Positions 48,060 to 59,798 of a stretch of DNA of 64,000 bases are shown here, piece after piece. The notes beneath the pieces were generated by a model. That model did no database searches and had not been told where the DNA came from. It worked only from the letters and a program-made list of their open reading frames with translations. The stretch is from Hippophae tibetana (lineage: Eukaryota > Streptophyta > Magnoliopsida > Rosales > Elaeagnaceae): NCBI GenBank assembly GCA_037013495.1, contig CM072811.1, positions 43,593,452 through 43,657,451 on the forward strand, in the 5' to 3' direction. Positions within the stretch are counted from its first letter, which is position 1. Each line of letters opens with the position of its first letter. A program made the position numbers and the translations under genes.

Positions 48060-50876
48060 GTTCTTGCATGAAAAACTGGATTCTCTGTCAAATGAATTGT
48101 CGATTGATTATCACACTATAACGAAACTACATAATCTATTGGTTGTTGTAGATCATTCATTAACTATATCAACCATGTACACTCTTGAGCTGCCATTGCC
48201 ACTGCTCGATACTTAACTTCAGTGGTTGATAATGATATTATCGACTGTCTCTTGCTACACCAAGAAATTGGTCCAGACACTACTACATAAATAGGCATTA
48301 AAGTCGGTTAAAACCTGACTTTAAATTTAGAGACTTAAAATGTAAAATCGGTTCACGGGATGAACCGACGCTACGTCCAGCGTGGATAGCGTCGGTTCTA
48401 CACCGAACCTACTTTAAATTCATTATAAGTTGGTTTTTTCCAAAAACTGACTTTACACAGCGACTTATATGCCCCTTTTGTAGTAGTGAGAACCAAGCTT
48501 AAACACATATCCAGTTGTTGATCTCCTGGTTTTATTATCTCCTGCATAATCAGTATCGCAGTAACCAACTAACTTGTTGTCTCCATCTTTCTTGTACAAA
48601 AGACTATAGTCAATTGTACTCTTCACATATCTCGATATTCGTCGAACTGCTTCCAAATGAGGTTTCTTTGGTTTTTGCATGTACTGAATCATTACATTAA
48701 CTGCATAAGAAATGCCAGGTTGAGTTACGGTTAAGTAGATCAGACTACCTACCAATTTTTGATACATTATCGCATCTTCCAAATCTTTTCCTTCATGTGC
48801 ACACATTTTGGAATTTGGTTTCATCCGTGTCGAAATTGGTTTGCATTCAAGCATTCCGAACCTCTTCATCAAATCTTTGAAATATTTTTATTGACAAAGA
48901 AATATTCCTTCTTGTGTGCGGTCAACCTCTAGACCAAGGAAGTGCTTGAGCTTTCCAAGTTCTTTCATCTGGAAATAGACTGATAAATTCTCCTTTGTTC
49001 GAAGAATTTGTCTCATTATCATTAGTTATGATTAAATCATCTACGTACACTAGCACAATAGCTAGCTTTCCCTCATTGGTTTTGAAAAACAAGCTGGAAT
49101 TTGTAGGTGTTACTAAATAACCACTTTGTGTTAAAAATTTAGCAATCTTACCATACCATGCCCTCGGTGCCTATTTCAATCTGTAAAGTGCTTTATGTAA
49201 TGTACACACATATTCAGGATGATCTTAGCTCTGAAAACCCATTGGTTGGATGATGTAGTCTCTTGATCCAACTCTGAAGAAAAGCATTCTTCGTATCCAT
49301 CTGTCATAAATTCCATTCTTTGTTGGCTACAAGTGCAAGTAAGACTCGTACTGTTGTAATTTTTGCCACCAAACTAAACATTTCATCACAATCTAGTCTG
49401 TACTATTGAGAAAAACCATGAGCTACCAATCGTGACTTATATCTCTCAATTGACCCATTTGGACGATGCTTTATCTTATAAGTCTACTTACAAGATATGT
49501 GTTTCACATCTCCTAGTTTTCATACCAGATCCCAAGTTTAATTTTGCTGAAGTACATCAATCTCTTCTTTCATAGCTGTCATCCACTTAGATCTTTTTGA
49601 TGCTTCTTCGAATGTCTCATGTTCTATTGCTTCTTTAACTATGGCTACATTAGCATATTTGGGATTTGGCCTCGTGTTCTTGTTGACCTACGAAGTTGAG
49701 ATTGTGGTGTTGATTCTTCTATTTCACTAGACCCACCTTATTCATTTAGTTGTTGATATATGCTAGTTTGCCAAGGATTCTGAGTTACTCTTTGTTCGGC
49801 ATCATCATCGTTTGGATCTTTGGATTCATCTAAACTTGGTTTAAGTTGAATAGTTTGCTTCCTCATCTGTTGTTGCAACTTGTCTCTAAATTCTCTCGAG
49901 TTTGGCAACGCCTTCTTTTATGAGGACCACCAAGAAGATACTTTATCGAACACCACATCTTGTGAAGTGTGCAATATTTCACTCGTTGGATCGCAACATT
50001 TCCACTTCTTTATCTAGCTGTTGTATCCCATAAAGATACATTTAACAATTTTTTTGTCAAACTTGCTCCGTAAATGATCAGGAACAAATACATAACATAC
50101 ACAGCCAAATACTCGAAAGTAGCTAACTGTAGGTTTCATGTTCCATAATTTCTCAAAGGGTGAAACAAATCCTAACCTTGGTTGAAGAAGTGTGTTGATC
50201 ACAAAGCCTAAGTCTTCATCGCTTCATACCAAAACCTCTCAGGTACATTCTTTTCATGTAGCATACTCCGGAAAATTTCTGCAAGATGCCAATTATTTCC
50301 CTCTGCTACATCATTTTGTTGTAGTGTGTTGGCACAAGTGTACTGATGATATATTCAGCATTTCCTTAGGTATTGAGAGAACTCGCTTGAGCTATACTCT
50401 CCGTCGTTGTTTGTGCGCAAGCAAAAAAACTTCTTAACTACTTCTCCTTCAGGTGACTCTCTAAACTCTTTAAACTTTGAAAATGTATTAGATTTTTCTT
50501 TCATAAAGAAAACCCACACATACCTTGAGAAGTCATCAATGAATGTCACGATGTACCGCATACCGCCAATTAATGGTTTCTTAACATGCCTGAATACATC
50601 AGAGTGAACTAATTCCAATGGTTCTTTTGGTTTAAACTTTGATTCCACATATGGAAATCAGTGAGCTTTACCATACTAGCATCCTATACAGATCGTGTTT
50701 GTTTGCACATCTATTTGAGGAAGCCCTTTAACGACTTCTTCACCATCACACTTAGCTTGGAATAGCTAACGTGACCTAACCGCATATGCCATAGATTTTC
50801 TATCTCATTTCTTCTTTTATGCATATTCAACTGACATCACATAGATTGATTCCAATCGTTGCCCCTCCATTGGTGT
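48060..50876 (-). pseudogene. Host Copia integrase, reverse transcriptase and RNase H relic
   Basis: Read leftwards on the minus strand: integrase starts after 50,876 (the frame enters ..EGQRLESIYV), with VHSDVF and [10 protein letters not shown] near 50,500-50,620 and TNNDGEY where relatives have DNGGEY. Its C-terminal part near 50,014-50,202 has PRLGFVSPFEKLW and VFGCVCYVFVPDHLRSKFD. Reverse transcriptase (about 49,750-48,900) is badly broken. RNase H has [20 protein letters not shown] (48,560) and is split by the CACTA MITE, after which ISWCSKRQSI continues at 48,277. It ends ..NPVFHAR at the solo LTR. Multiple stops; inactive. Confidence 0.8.
48278..48488. mobile_element. 211-bp CACTA MITE inside the host Copia RNase H
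   Basis: It begins CACTACTACATAAATAGG and ends CCCCTTTTGTAGTAGTG, a CACTA terminal inverted repeat, and is flanked by AGA on both sides (48,275-48,277 and 48,489-48,491). The interior holds the motif AACCGACGCTACG and its inverse GATAGCGTCGGTT, as in the 958-bp element at 20,634. Removing the element and one AGA restores the host frame F-K-L-G-S then G-P-I-S-W, so the insertion is precise. Confidence 0.92.
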
Positions 50877-52031
50877 TGCAAGTTTATAAATTATGGACCT
50901 AATTAACCTAAAGGGAGGTGAATAGGTTATTTTTAATTTTTACCAATTTATAATTTAATAACCTAAACAAACCATCCATGCATGCAATTGTGTGTAAAAA
51001 TAAGTGCAGAAATAAAATAATAACACACGATAGTTTTAGGTGGAAAGAACCTAGGCCACAATCATGACCTAAGAGGAAAACCATCGGTCCACCAGACCAC
51101 CTAACTTTCCACTATGAAAATCAAATGTTCAAGTACAAACTCGGTCTTATGCTACCCTCCCTAGGATACTGCCCTAATGTACTTTACTTATGAGCCTCTT
51201 CTCTATTTTCACAGTTTCTAAAATTAGCATGAGCGGTTTCCAGACCAACGTTCCAATAAGCTCTCCACCAATCAGATCATTCACAAATCAACTGCAAAAA
51301 GGTTAGTACAAAAACACAAGTGCCCGTGTGTGTTCTAGGATGGATTTAACAATGAATAATCCTAACTAGATGATTCAAATATATATCACTTAAATTAAAT
51401 CAAATAGTAAATTCTAGAGTAAGAAAATTAAGCATAGGTTCATAAAATAACTTTTTTGAAATTTAATAATCTAATCAAATAATTATGATCACATAAAATT
51501 ATCTGATCTGAACATGTATAAATCTAATAAAAAAGAAGTCATATAAAGATAAAAACATATCAAATAATTTATTAATAAATACCTCTAATATGACATCAAT
51601 TTGATATTAATCAATCTCTCTAATTTTTTGTACTTTAATTATTTTATATGCTATCATCACACAAAAATATATCTATACATATATATATATTGATTATATT
51701 TTTGACTTCACTGTCGCGACTATCATATATATATATATATATTAATTAGCTTTGATCTCACCTTCGCTACTGCAAATATTAATTAGCTTTGATCTCACCT
51801 TCACTGTTGCAAATATTAATTAGCTTCTCACCTTCACTGCTGCAAATATCAATTAGCTTTGATCTCACCTTCACACTGTGCCCTTTTCTGAATGCTTACT
51901 TCGTTATGCCTTTGTTTTTTGTTCTTCACCAGATTTTGAATGTGGAACTCGAGCATTTATAGCAAGCCTAGAAATAAATTTATAGATAAATATTTTGTCC
52001 ATAAAAATAGCCAACACTCATAGTCCTTACA
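50877..52031 (-). repeat. 3' LTR of the gag-only element
   Basis: 1,155 bp, about 320 bp shorter than the 5' LTR because a block (about 56,730-57,050 in the other copy) is missing. It includes a (TA)n run and a 37-bp minisatellite. Confidence 0.85.
51741..51880. repeat. 37-bp minisatellite in the LTR
   Basis: A unit close to AATATTAATTAGCTTTGATC followed by TCACCTTCACTACTGCA repeats about four times. The equivalent array in the 5' LTR is at about 56,538-56,680, with the same unit missing its TTGATC core, so the array predates this insertion. Confidence 0.75.
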
Positions 52032-53640
52032 AACTCCCCCTTTGGTATTTTCGTGTGGAAAAACTTCTCTCTCACTACATGACATTTATAGGAATAAGAT
52101 AAAATTACAATGATGTCCGAGACTCCATAGTGGAACTATCCTATGGCCTGATAGATCCATCTTTACTGCAACTTGACAAGCTTGTAAGTAACTGAAATGA
52201 CATTGACAAAGCATATGACAACTTGGCATGAAAGCCTCATTGTATATTAGTTCAGTTTATATAGAAATAAGGGAATTGTAAAGAATAATCATGTAGTGTG
52301 CATTCATATCAATTAAGCTTAATTATTTATGTTCTCCCCTATATGCATAACAAAATAAAAACATGTAAGTGAAACACATTATTCTCTCCCCTTTTTTGAC
52401 ATACGAGAAGGACAAAGCATTAGACAAAGTAATGAAGCTAAACTCCTCCTAAAGATATAGCAATGTAAAAGTAGAGTAATATAGAAGTGAAATATGCTTT
52501 AAACTCACCCTAAGTTCTATGATTCTCTAACTTAGAAACGAATTAAAAAGTAATATATGAAAAGAATATAGAAGTGAAAAAATCTAATTAATTTGTTTTT
52601 TCATAAATAGCCATATAAAGTATTAAACTCATTTAATCACTAATGAGCACACAACCAATTGAGAATTCATCATTTTTAACTCCAATTTTGATTATTTATC
52701 ATATAAATAAATAAGTAGAGTATAAGAGTCACACAAGCACATATAATGACATATTGACATTTACTTAAAGTAATATATATATTTAAACTTCACAAATATG
52801 TCAATTAATTCATTTATGACCTATCAAGAAAGACTCAAAAGAAAAAAAATATCACCTATCATGTAAAACCATAATCAAGTCTTCAATCTTACAAATTAAA
52901 ATATATCTACTAAAAGAGGACTTTTTTTCTTTTATTATATATATGAATATATATTTTTATATATGAGGTAAATGATATATATTTTTTATAACCTCTATTG
53001 GCTCTTTATTTTTGTGCATTCAATGTACAAGGTTTATAAGTAGTTGCTTTTTGCATAATCTTTTTTTTTTTGCACGAGCCATAAAACCTAGCATGATGAC
53101 TTTCACACTAGTTGTGAGATAGCCCTTTTCCGCTCACTGTGGTAGCTTCACACATCACAGTAGGTAGCCCTCTCAATACTAGGTGCCTTAATATATTAAA
53201 ATTTTAGTAAGAAAAAGTAGAACTCAACACAATTTTACAATCAAGATTAGTTGAAGTCCTAAAGTCTTTCAAGAAAATTCATAAACTTCAAGCATAACAT
53301 ATATGTGTGTTCATGAGTGTGTGAATAATTTTATGTCAACATCCATCATCACATGTACAAGAATATGTGTGTGTGCATAAGCCAAATTTGTAGAATAATT
53401 TATACAATAAATATCAAAATTAGTTAAGTCATTAAAAATAAGGTTATATGTTTGTAAGTATTGAATAAGTCCAATAACGTGTTGGCCAGATAAGAATGCT
53501 ACTTCTATTTTTTTAAGTTTAGCTAATAAAATAAAATAAAAATAAAGATTACTCACCTAGGGTCATTTAAGCATTCTAATAAAAAAATGGTTAGGTGACC
53601 GGGAAAAAACAACCTTTCATAACCCATATTTTCTTGCATT
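52032..53640 (-). other. Noncoding internal region of the gag-only element
   Basis: This stretch lies between the polypurine tract and the gag stop. In an ordinary Copia element it would hold the pol genes. I see only AT-rich sequence and short frames (the longest, at 53,311-53,556, is unremarkable) and no pol motif in any frame. Confidence 0.6.
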
Positions 53641-53734
53641 TTGGTTTCTCTATATCATTGGGTTGAGACTCAACAAACTTAGGTTTCATAAGTGTGTTCT
53701 TGGACTTAGCTATACTTTTCTTATTCATCACAAA

Positions 53735-55520
53735 TTAAGATGCAGTATGCATAGTAGGATGATGATAATGAGTCATAGCATTAAAAGTATTCAATTTTAC
53801 TTCCCTCTTTAAACCTAAGACTTCATGCTTCTTAGTAGAATTTTTGAACACATTATTATAATTTCCATTCATCCTTGAATATGATGTAGCATGCATAGAT
53901 GGATGATGCTTATTGGTTCTACTATGTGAAACATGAAAAGAATGATTAAGTTCAAGAGCATTCCTCAAAAATCTACATTTTGGTCTTATATGACCTTTTC
54001 TATCACAATAATGACAGACAAGCACAAACTTAACAACTTTTTCTATCATAGGTGTAATAGTTCTTTGTGTATAAGTAGTAACAGTAGGAGTAGAGTTTAA
54101 GGGCCTTATAAATGTAGTCTTTGATGTTGAAGGTATTGACTGTTCATCTATGTATCCAAGACCTCTCTTATCTCCATGTAGCTTTCCATAGTCTAGGACT
54201 TTGGTCAATTTTTCAGCACTTATGGTCAAATTCTTCACTGTATCTTTAGCAATACTAAGTTCTTGCCTAAGGTTTTTGTTTTCCTTAGTGGTTTCTATAA
54301 GTCTCAGATTCATGACATTAATATTTTTAGACAATTCCTTTTTATCTTTCTCTAGGCTAGAGGAATTTGTTTTGTGAATATTGATGATATCATTAAGTTT
54401 AGTTACTTCCACAAGTAGTTTGTCCCTCTCTTCTCTACCACCTAAATAATCCATGAATAGTTCATCATAACTCGATACATTAAACTTAGACAATAAGAAA
54501 GAGGAGTTTACTTCCTCATTTTCTTCATCCGAACTAGGGTCAAAGTCATTGTGGTGTACTTTGGTAGTTATGGTGAAGGCACGATAGTTAGTGTCATCAT
54601 CTTCTGAGTTACTAGCATTATCCTACTCACTTTCTGTGTCACTGAGTGTAGCATTACATGTTTTTCCAAATTTATTTATATTGTTTGCACAATCTATAGA
54701 AATATGACCAAAGCCCTCATAAGTATAGCATTAAGAACTAGTGAGCTTAGTTTTCTTACCACCAGAGCTAGGAGGCTTGATTTCCCTTGACTTTCGGTCC
54801 TTCAAACAACTAGATTATCCCTTATTAGATTAATTATTTTTTTGACCCTTCATTTTCAGGAACTTCTTCAATTTTTCGTGCTAGTGAGACTAATGACTCA
54901 TCATTCATATCCTCATCACTATCAAAGATGTCTATTTTGGAGCTTTTGAATGTCACATCCTTGATTTTCTTGGGATGATAAAGAGAAAGCTCATAGGTTT
55001 GGATTGACCCAATAAGTTCATCAATATTTAGTGTGTCCACATTCTTGCTTTCCTCTATCGCTGTAACTTTCATCTTGTAGTCAGTTGTTAAGGAGCTTAG
55101 GAGTTTGTGTACTTGTATTGGTTGTGAAATTTTCTCACCAAGGTTAGAGCAAACATTAGTGATATCACAAAATTGAGCATAGAATTGACCAAAAGTTTCG
55201 TTGTTGCTCATTTTAATGGAATCAAACTCAGATGTTAACAATCTCAATTTTGTTTGTTTTACTTGGGAATTTCTTTCATGAGCAAGATCAACTGCATTCC
55301 ATGCATCTTTAGCAATGTCACAGTCGGAGATACGACGGAACTCATCCATCGACACTACAACAAATATTGAGCTTAGACCTTTTTGGTTTGCCCCACTAAG
55401 GGTGTGTTCTTCAGTGGTCCAGTCTCTTCTTTACTTTATGATTGTTACACCATCTTTCGTTACCAAAGGTGGTTCCCAACCATCAAGAATAGTATCTCAG
55501 ACTTTTCATCTTGTCTGAGA
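53735..55520 (-). pseudogene. Copia gag gene of the gag-only element, lightly broken
   Basis: From the right, the N-terminal part includes RRDWTTEEHTLSGANQKGL (near 55,400), then EFRRISDCDIAKDAWNAVDL (55,340) and the UBN2 region to 54,834. After a few disruptions near 54,500-54,830 a second frame (54,493-53,735) has a Lys/Glu-rich coiled-coil-like segment and a clear zinc knuckle, CHYCDRKGHIRPKC (about 54,000). It stops soon after, with no protease motif. It is better preserved than the related copy at 6,971-8,323. Confidence 0.75.
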
Positions 55521-55664
55521 AATGCTTGCATGTGAGCCTTCCAATAAGGGTAATTAAACCCATCAAAGAGTGGGGGTCTAACAGATAACCCACCTTCTTT
55601 CATTTGGTCCATAAGTAAAGTGTGTGTATCTAAGGATCAATCTCACTAAGTGTGTCTAGTGTTA

Positions 55665-55677
55665 GCTCTGATACCAA
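55665..55677 (-). other. Primer-binding site of the gag-only element
   Basis: The minus strand reads TTGGTATCAGAGC directly next to the end of the 5' LTR. Confidence 0.8.
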
Positions 55678-55678
55678 T

Positions 55679-57153
55679 TGAAAGTTTATAAATTATGGAC
55701 GTAATTAACCTAGAGGGGGATGAATAGATTATTTTTAATTTTTACCAATTTATAATTTAATAACCTAAACAAACCAGCCAAACATGCAATTATGTGAAAA
55801 AATAAGTAAGGAAATAAAATAATAACACACGATATTTTTAGGTGGAAACAACCTATGCCACAACCATGACCTAAGAGGAAAACCACCGGTCCACCAGACC
55901 ACCTAACTTTCCACTATGAAAATCAAATGTTCAAGTACAAACTCGGTCTTATGCTACCCTCCCTAGGATACTGCCCTAATGTACTTTACTTACAAGTCTC
56001 TGCTCTGTTTTCACAATTTTTGAAATTAGCATGAGCGGTTTCCAGACCAACATTCCAATAAGCTCTCTGTCAATCAGATCGTTCACAAATCAACTGCATA
56101 AAGGTTAGCACAAAAACACAAGTGCATATGTGTGTTCTAGGATGGATTTAATAATGAATAATCCTAACTAGATGATTCAAAATATATATCACTTAAATCA
56201 AATCAAATAGTAAATTCTAGAGTAAGAAAATTAAGCATTGGTTTCATAAAAATAACTTCTTTGAAATTTAATAATCTAATAAAATAATTATGATCACATA
56301 AAATTATCTGATTTGAACATGTATAAATCTAATAAAAAAGAAGTCATATAAAGATAAAAAAATATCAAATAATTTATAATAAATATCTCTAATATGATAT
56401 CAATTTGATATTAATCAATCTCTCTAATTTTTTGTACTTTAATTATTTTCTATGCTATCATCACGCACAAATATATATCTATATATATATCGATTATATT
56501 TTTGACTTCACTATCGCGACTATTATATATATATATATTAATTAGTTTTGATATTATCTTCACTACTGCAAATATTAATTAGCTTTGATCTCACCTTAAC
56601 TGTTGTAAATAGTAATTAGCTTCTCACCTTCACTACTGCAAATATCAATTGGCTTTGATCTCACTTCCACATTGTGCCCTTTCTGAATGCTTTCTTCGTT
56701 GTGTCGTTGTTTTTGTTCTTCAACAGATTTTGAATGTGTTTTCTTTTTCTTTGTTTCAATCGGCAACCCTTTTTTTTCTCAGCACAACCAATTAACACTA
56801 ATCTTATATATAATGATAACCTAATAGTATTAGGGTTAAAATATTTTAGGCTTCATTATTCAAGGTCCATTTAAATATTTAATTAAAAAATATTTTTAAA
56901 TCACATCTTAAAAATATTAAGATACATAAAAAAATATTTAAGCACAAAAACTAATATTAGATTTATGAACATGTGCTATTAAATGCATAAATGTAATCCT
57001 ATGTGTCGTAGTTATCAAGGATATACCTGAAGTATAATTATCGAAAACTCAAGCATTTGTTTGGCTTTTCTTGATAGACTAGATAACATGCCTAAAAAAA
57101 TTTACAGATAAATATTTTGTCCACAAAAATAGCCAACACCCATAATCCTTACA
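55679..57153 (-). repeat. 5' LTR of the gag-only element
   Basis: 1,475 bp, TG...CA. Its right third (56,810-57,153) also matches 9,290-9,652, showing that the relic at 6,670-9,652 is the same family. Confidence 0.85.
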
Positions 57154-58415
57154 ACTGTTTTTGAGATTTTGAGATCACGATACATTTTCACGTCTCAGGG
57201 ACCAAATAAGGCATAATGGCCTGATGATGTCAATTGAGCCACAGATATCAAGTTTTTCTGCATTATTGGGACATGATAAACATCTTGTAGTGGTACTTGG
57301 TTAGTATTATATCGATGCGTAATTATTGTCTTATCGATATGGGCTATCGGTAACCTTAAGTTGTCAACTATCCCCACTACATGACCTCTCTTATACTCAG
57401 ACATGTTTTCCAACTTCTGTTTATCACCAGTCATATGATTTTAGCAGCCCGAATCTATGATCTAGTCATTCTTGTAGTCAATCTATTTTGATGTTGTCAC
57501 CGTAAGAGCTAATTCTTCTTCCTCTATAACGAATAGTGCTTCGGAATCCTAACCATCTTTGCTATGCTCCTTGGAATTGGAAGTAACTATATTACTTTCA
57601 ACATGTTTTTTCTTACTCTAACAATATTTTACCATGTGACCCATCTTCCCATAGTTGTAACATTCACCATCAAATTTTCTATTGTTATTGTGATTCTTCT
57701 AAGCTCCCACTGGAAGAAAGCCTCCATTTCCTTGAGGTATTTTTCCTTTGACATCATAATTTTTATATCCACTACCATTGTACCGCTTGAAAGTGCATCT
57801 ACTTTTGTTGGTGTAGAGAATTTCTTGCTCAACCTTCAGCGAGACTCCTCCCATTTGCTTAACCGTGGCTTCTTAATCAGCCAACAATTTCTCAAACTCC
57901 ACAAGAAATGATTATGTCGGCCATCCTTGTATAGCGGTAACAAACCCTCTATATTCATGTTTCAAACCATAGATAATTATTCTCTTTATCTTGGTTTCCC
58001 TAATAGGAGCTTTCAGATCTAACTCTAAAATTCCGTGGCATAACGACTGCACCTTGTGAAAGTACTGGGAAATCTTCATGTCGCGTTGTGCCATCGATAG
58101 TAACTAGTTCTCAAGAAGTTGTAATCTTGTATCATTCTTCTTGTAAAGAGTGTAACAAGAATGTTTCATGCTTCCTTCGATGTTTTAACATCCTGAATGT
58201 GCTCTAACATTTGTTCTTCAATTGTGGTCTTTAAAGTAAACATCGATTTGCTTGCTTTAATTTTCCACTTTTGCTGTTGATTGTGTAACTTCGTCACTAC
58301 CAACAACCTACCACAGGTCTTGACCTTGTAGGTAAGACTCAATACATGTTGCCCATGTGTTATAGTTTTTGTTGTTAAGCTTCTTGATTCCTCCAACTAC
58401 TTGAAGCTCACCCAT
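57154..58415 (-). pseudogene. Host Copia gag and protease relic
   Basis: Gag starts at the ATG at 58,415 (minus strand): MGELQVVGGIKKLNNKNYN, then TWATCIESYLQGQDLW. UBN2-like pieces run to 57,912, and a CCHC remnant lies near 57,650. Pieces of the protease and GAG-pre-integrase region follow (57,434-57,195, e.g. [20 protein letters not shown]). The frame runs into the gag-only element at 57,153 and resumes at 50,876. Several stops. Confidence 0.75.
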
Positions 58416-58540
58416 CGTGTCGGCAAGACTTCGACTATACCGAATAAGCTTGACTAATAAACTTGTAGAGTACCAAACTCATCATGACTCAAGATAGCTC
58501 CACTAAGAACAATCTCTAACCGTCCCATTTTGATACCAAT

Positions 58541-58915
58541 TGTTGAGTAAAATTTAAAATACATAAATCTAAATTTATTAATATTGGATCTAAACAAACA
58601 AATAAACTACTTGTATTGTAACCACAATAAAAGACACTATATCACATTTTAAAGATAACTCATAAATTGAAAAGAAATACAAACATTCAAAGAAAAAGAT
58701 CTCAACTCACACTCAAATTAAGAATACAAAGACTTATTTGTTTTTGATGGAATGATAAAACCAAATGCAAGGTAGGCTATTTATAATCTTCATCATACAA
58801 TCTACACCACACAAATATAAAACTAAGAAATAATTTTAACCATACAAATATTATATACACACTTCTCTTTTTTACATCCTTCAAACGTTTAATTTATTTT
58901 TCTACATCTTTTAAC
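58541..58915 (-). repeat. Partial 5' LTR of the minus-strand host Copia
   Basis: It matches 45,795-46,170 and then stops in the middle of ...CATCTTTTAAC, where the next Copia LTR begins. The adjoining primer-binding site is on the minus strand at 58,527-58,538. Confidence 0.85.
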
Positions 58916-59111
58916 TGTTAATAAATCATTTAATGGTATATCAGTTGTATACAACTAATATACTTTATAAACTGTATATTAGTTGTATGCAACTAATATA
59001 CTTTTCTTAAAAGCACTTTTAGGAAAAACAGATTCTCTTTTTTCTATATTTATACATGTATTAATCTTCAGTGTAAGATCACCCTTGTAAATACATCAAT
59101 TGAATTTCTAC
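58916..59111 (+). repeat. 5' LTR of the terminal Copia element
   Basis: About 196 bp, containing two phrases of TGTATACAACTAATATACTT type in direct repeat. The 3' edge (..TTTCTAC) lacks a clear CA, so it may be off by a base or two. Confidence 0.65.
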
Positions 59112-59112
59112 T

Positions 59113-59124
59113 TGGTATCAGAGC
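59113..59124 (+). other. Primer-binding site
   Basis: TGGTATCAGAGC, initiator tRNA-Met type. Confidence 0.85.
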
Positions 59125-59189
59125 AGGAAATAAAGAAAAAAATTTATCGGTTTCTATATAGAAGCACCGCCATCTTCTCGGACTGTTTA

Positions 59190-59725
59190 GCTCGCGCTGC
59201 AGTTGCAGATCCGTCGTCCACCCGCGTTGTCCAGTCTGCGCTATTCAGCTCGTGTCATCCACCGCGTAGCCCTGCGCCGTTCAACCCTGCGCCGCGCCGT
59301 TCAGCCCCGTGCAGCCCAGCGTGTCATTCATCCCCGCGTAGCCCAGCGCGCCGTTCATCCCTGCGCAGCCCAGCGCGCCGTTCAGCCCGCGCCCCTGCGC
59401 GCCGTTTAGCCCTGCGCAGCGTCCTGCTGCGCGCCACCTGCACACCTCTGCGCCGTCGCCGACCAGCCGAAACCGGGTGTGCAGTTTCTTAAAATTGTTT
59501 CTTAAGTTTTCAGATTTAAAAAAAACCCTAATTATCAACTATAAGCCTAATTATCAAGCCCAACCCTAGCCCCTCAGCCATTGCCCATCAGCCCAACCCT
59601 AGCCCCTCAACCATTGCCCATCAGCCCAACCCTAGCCCATCATCTATAAGCCCTAATTATCAGCCCCACCTAGCCCATCAGCTCCTAATTCAATCCCATC
59701 AACCCAAACATTCAAACAGCCTATT
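59190..59725 (+). repeat. GC-rich, tandemly repetitive Copia leader
   Basis: 59,190-59,470 is strongly GC- and CpG-rich, with repeats of words such as CGCGCCGTTCAGCC and GCGCAGCCCAGCG. From 59,555 to 59,690 a 33-bp unit (CAGCCCAACCCTAGCCCC...) repeats about 2.5 times. Both lie between primer-binding site and gag, where packaging and translation signals are expected. Three frames are open through the GC-rich part, giving Arg/Pro/Ala-rich translations, but I do not take these as proteins. Confidence 0.75.
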
Positions 59726-59798
59726 TATCAGCCCAACCCGCCAAAAAAAAATCAAAATTTTTATTCCGCTGCACAATATACTTTTTATTATTATTTCA

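Larger units (their letters stand above)
50877..57153 (-). mobile_element. Gag-only Copia-type element with two LTRs, nested in the host Copia
   Basis: The left LTR is 50,877-52,031 (3' LTR) and the right LTR 55,679-57,153 (5' LTR); on the minus strand both start TGTAAGGA and end ...CTTTCA or CTTGCA. The primer-binding site (minus strand TTGGTATCAGAGC) abuts the 5' LTR, and the polypurine tract (minus strand CCAAAGGGGGAGTT) abuts the 3' LTR. The 3.65-kb interior carries gag but no protease, integrase or reverse transcriptase, so it must have been mobilised in trans. Flanks ACACC and ACAGT (minus strand) look like a mutated 5-bp target duplication, and the host frame ..LKISKT/PMEGQ.. resumes across it. 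Confidence 0.82.
45795..58915 (-). mobile_element. Minus-strand Ty1/copia element, host of four nested insertions
   Basis: The 3' LTR is 45,795-46,200 and the visible part of the 5' LTR is 58,541-58,915; both start TGTTGAGTAAAATTT on the + strand. The primer-binding site (minus strand TGGTATCAAAATGG) abuts the 5' LTR. Gag starts at 58,415, and protease, integrase, reverse transcriptase and RNase H follow leftwards. It is interrupted by a solo LTR, a CACTA MITE and a gag-only Copia element, and its 5' LTR is cut at 58,915 by another Copia. The rest of that LTR should lie beyond the window. Many stops and small indels make it non-functional. Confidence 0.88.

Noticed and set aside
59100..59492. 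130-codon Arg/Pro/Ala-rich frame in the Copia leader
   Set aside because: It starts inside the LTR and primer-binding site. It is open mainly because the leader is GC-rich and repetitive, and other frames are open too. Not supported as a protein.
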